DNA of 25,328 nt from CAZRQL01 sp964602415 (GTDB lineage: Bacteria; Bacteroidota; Bacteroidia; Cytophagales; Flammeovirgaceae), in contig CAZRQL010000039.1 of NCBI GenBank assembly GCA_964602415.1, forward strand, positions 1 through 25,328. The letters run 5' to 3'. Shown piece by piece: positions 23,165-25,328 of the stretch. The position numbers were made by a program, and so were the translations under genes. Under the pieces are notes generated by a model, which searched no databases, was not told where the DNA came from, and worked only from the letters and a program-made list of their open reading frames with translations. Every line of letters begins with the position of its first letter. Position 1 is the stretch's first letter.

Positions 23165-25231
23165 ATGAAAAAAACCATTATCCTGTGTTTGTTTGCGTTG
23201 CCTCTTTGGGCACAACCCTTCAAAAGCCACACAGCTATCGCCCCGCAACTTGATGGGGTACTCAGGCCGCTGGAGCGTCCCTTTGCTACCCAAGCCGATG
23301 GGCTTCCCTTAGACCCTGCCCTTAAGCCTTTTTACCATGGAGTCGCTTCGGGCGACCCCACCGAAGAGGCTGTCATCATCTGGACTCGCGTAACCCCCGA
23401 AGCAGGACAAAACGAACCCATCAAAGTCAAATGGTACATGGCCACCGACCTGAACACTTCCACCGGAGCACTTATCAATATCGTGAAGCAAGGAGAAGTC
23501 AGCACCGATGCCAGCCGCGACTACACGGTCAAAGTGGACGTAACCGGTCTGGAAAGCGGCAAAACTTATTTTTACGGTTTTGAGGCCAAGGGAGTTACTT
23601 CTTTGGTAGGCCGCACCAAAACCACCCCCAAAGGCGAAAACACCCATTTGCGTTTTGCGGTGGTTTCTTGCAGCAACTACGAGGCGGGCTATTTCAACGC
23701 TTACCAAGCCATCGGTCAGCGCAACGACTTGGATGCGGTCATCCACTTGGGCGACTATATCTACGAATACGGCAAAGGCACTTACGGCAACAAAATACCC
23801 AACCGCAGCAACATACCCGAAACGGAAATTCTCACGCTGGCCGACTACCGTACCCGCTACTCTCTGTACCGTCTTGATGCGGGTTTGCGCCGTGCACACC
23901 AACAGCACCCGTTTATAGCCGTTTGGGACGACCACGAATCCGCCAACGACTCCTACAAAGACGGCGCACAAAACCACCAGCCCAATGAAGGCTCTTGGGA
24001 AGAGCGCAAAGCCATCTCCAAAAAAGTGTACAGCGAATGGATGCCCATACGCGGCGATGCCCAGTCCATCTACCGAACCATCAAATACGGCAATTTGGCC
24101 GAGCTTATTATGCTTGATACCCGCTTGGAAGGCCGCGACGTACAAATCAACGACGTTACCAACCCTGCTCTGTACTCGCCTACCCGCACGTTGTTGGGTG
24201 CGCAACAAAAAGCGTGGTTTTTTGAGCAGCTTCGCAAATCAACTGCCCGCTGGAAAATCATAGGCAACCAAGTGATTTTCTCCGAGTTCAACGTAGGCTG
24301 GGGGGCTTCGGCACTACCCGGCGGACAAACCCCCGCCCAACTGGAGAGCCAATTTTTGGATATTTGGGATGGCTACCCCGTAGAGAGAGACCAAATACTG
24401 GACACCATCGCCAAAAACAAAACCAACAACGTAGTGATTTTGACGGGCGACTTTCACACTACTTTTGCTTTTGACGTGGCCAAAAGACCTTCGGTTTTTG
24501 GTTGGGACAATGCCCGCCCCACTTATGACCCCGCTACCGGAGCCGGTTCGCTGGCGGTAGAGTTTGCAGTGCCCAGCATCACTTCCGCCAATTTCGACGA
24601 AAACTTGCGCTCCTTTACGGGAGGCGATTCGGCTTCGGCGGTGTTTTTGGCTTTGGCTCTTCAAAATCAAATCAACAAAACCTTGCCCGCCCCTGCCCCC
24701 CCCATCAACCCCAATCCGCATTTGAAATACACCGACCTAATCCGCCACGGCTACTTGTTGCTCAACATCACCAACGGCGCGGTGCAAGGCGATTACTACT
24801 TTGTCAATACCTTGTTCAAACCCGAAAACAAAGAGTCCTTTGGGCAAGGGTGGTTTGCCGCTCACCAATTCAACCGCTTGCAAAAAGCCAATGCCCCCGC
24901 CAACGGCAAAGCGACCATAGACAAAGCCACTCCTGCTGAAAGGCGACTCGTCATAACAGGTGCATCTAAAGAAGTGGCTACCATATTGGCGGCTTACCCC
25001 AACCCAACTGCCGGGCTTTGCTTGGTAAATTTCGCCACCTACGAAGCGCAAAGTCTGGAAATAAGCATCTTTGATACCAAAGGCCAACAAGTCAGAAAAA
25101 TAGAAAGCGGGCACTACCCCGCCGGCAATTATGCTTTGACTTGCGACTTGACCGGGCTTGATTCGGGGCTTTATGTACTCAAAATAGCTTCGGGCGACAA
25201 GTACTTGAGCTACAAAATTGTATTGGAGTAA
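23165..25231 (+). CDS. PhoD-type alkaline phosphatase with T9SS type A sorting domain
   Basis: PhoD enzymes release phosphate from mono- and diesters using iron and calcium. The 688-residue protein has a Sec signal peptide (1-17, ending LWAQ) and an N-terminal beta domain (about 55-155, starting FYHGVASGDPTEEAVIIWTRVTP). The catalytic part has VSCSNYEAGYF with Cys169, HLGDYIYEYG with Asp197 and Tyr200, and VWDDHE (254-258). It also has MLDTRLEGRD, GNQVIFSEF and LTGDFHTTF near residue 428. Cys and Tyr in these places bind iron in the family. The last 80 residues (YPNPTAGLCLVNF to SYKIVLE) form a type A T9SS sorting domain, so the enzyme should be secreted or surface-bound. Most PhoD proteins use Tat; this one lacks the twin arginine. 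C8 at 24696-24703 is a homopolymer inside the frame. Confidence 0.95.
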   Translation: MKKTIILCLFALPLWAQPFKSHTAIAPQLDGVLRPLERPFATQADGLPLDPALKPFYHGVASGDPTEEAVIIWTRVTPEAGQNEPIKVKWYMATDLNTSTGALINIVKQGEVSTDASRDYTVKVDVTGLESGKTYFYGFEAKGVTSLVGRTKTTPKGENTHLRFAVVSCSNYEAGYFNAYQAIGQRNDLDAVIHLGDYIYEYGKGTYGNKIPNRSNIPETEILTLADYRTRYSLYRLDAGLRRAHQQHPFIAVWDDHESANDSYKDGAQNHQPNEGSWEERKAISKKVYSEWMPIRGDAQSIYRTIKYGNLAELIMLDTRLEGRDVQINDVTNPALYSPTRTLLGAQQKAWFFEQLRKSTARWKIIGNQVIFSEFNVGWGASALPGGQTPAQLESQFLDIWDGYPVERDQILDTIAKNKTNNVVILTGDFHTTFAFDVAKRPSVFGWDNARPTYDPATGAGSLAVEFAVPSITSANFDENLRSFTGGDSASAVFLALALQNQINKTLPAPAPPINPNPHLKYTDLIRHGYLLLNITNGAVQGDYYFVNTLFKPENKESFGQGWFAAHQFNRLQKANAPANGKATIDKATPAERRLVITGASKEVATILAAYPNPTAGLCLVNFATYEAQSLEISIFDTKGQQVRKIESGHYPAGNYALTCDLTGLDSGLYVLKIASGDKYLSYKIVLE

Positions 25232-25260
25232 AATTGTTTCAGCATCTGAATTTTCACCTA

Positions 25261-25288
25261 ATAGCCACGGGTTTAAGCCTGTGGCTAT
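25261..25288. repeat. 28-bp dispersed palindrome, copy 3
   Basis: Begins ATAGCCACGGGTTT and ends AAGCCTGTGGCTAT. Its outer eight bases are perfectly complementary. It lies 29 bases after the PhoD stop codon, where it could form a hairpin at the transcript's 3' end. The 40 bases from it to the window edge show nothing else. Confidence 0.85.
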
Positions 25289-25328
25289 GTTTAGACCAAG
25301 ATTTAAGTGATTTTTAAGATCTTAAGGC

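Noticed and set aside
23309..24208. 299-codon minus-strand frame within the PhoD gene
   Set aside because: It is antisense to a protein with all PhoD motifs. There is no start context or family resemblance.

Overview
The window looks like a chromosomal stretch of a Bacteroidota bacterium, probably a free-living gliding or environmental lineage of the Cytophagia/Saprospiria kind (inference). The reasons are three proteins with C-terminal type IX secretion (T9SS) sorting domains, an N-terminal 'NLVPN..FEEY..CP' domain typical of secreted Bacteroidota proteins, several TAnnTTTG promoter -7 boxes with TTG -33 partners, and few Shine-Dalgarno sequences. No rRNA, tRNA, CRISPR array, insertion sequence or phage gene was found.

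Layout. 1-2173: two genes for exported proteins on the minus strand. One is cut by the left edge but open throughout (1-760). The other is a lipoprotein-like gene (823-1984) whose start codon is separated from the body by six copies of a 7-bp repeat and is out of frame, which looks like a phase-variable gene in the OFF state. 2174-5392: an RND efflux permease without its usual partner genes. 5479-7122: a divergent pair, a small secreted protein and a secreted vWA-like protein. 7124-9980: asd, an unknown lipoprotein and a class V aminotransferase, all on the minus strand. 10007-13657: a 1216-residue T9SS cargo with seven SBBP-type repeats and PKD modules. 13697-17217: purL, aroQ and an alpha/beta hydrolase, with aroQ and the hydrolase overlapping. 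17530-20794: a plus-strand DUF1800-DUF1501 pair, the second with a Tat signal and a T9SS tail. 20804-23038: lptB and an alkaline-phosphatase-fold protein on the minus strand. 23165-25231: a PhoD-type phosphatase with a T9SS tail.

How the genes fit together. Housekeeping metabolism (asd for lysine/threonine/methionine and peptidoglycan precursors, aroQ for aromatic amino acids, purL for purines, a possible phosphoserine-type aminotransferase) is interleaved with envelope biology (LptB, RND pump, lipoproteins, T9SS cargo). The T9SS machinery itself is not in the window. A 28-bp palindrome occurs three times between genes. Compact intergenic regions often hold the terminator of one gene directly followed by the promoter of the next.

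The strongest candidates for something undescribed are the heptanucleotide switch at 1933-1974 and the DUF1800/DUF1501 pair, where only one partner carries an export signal.
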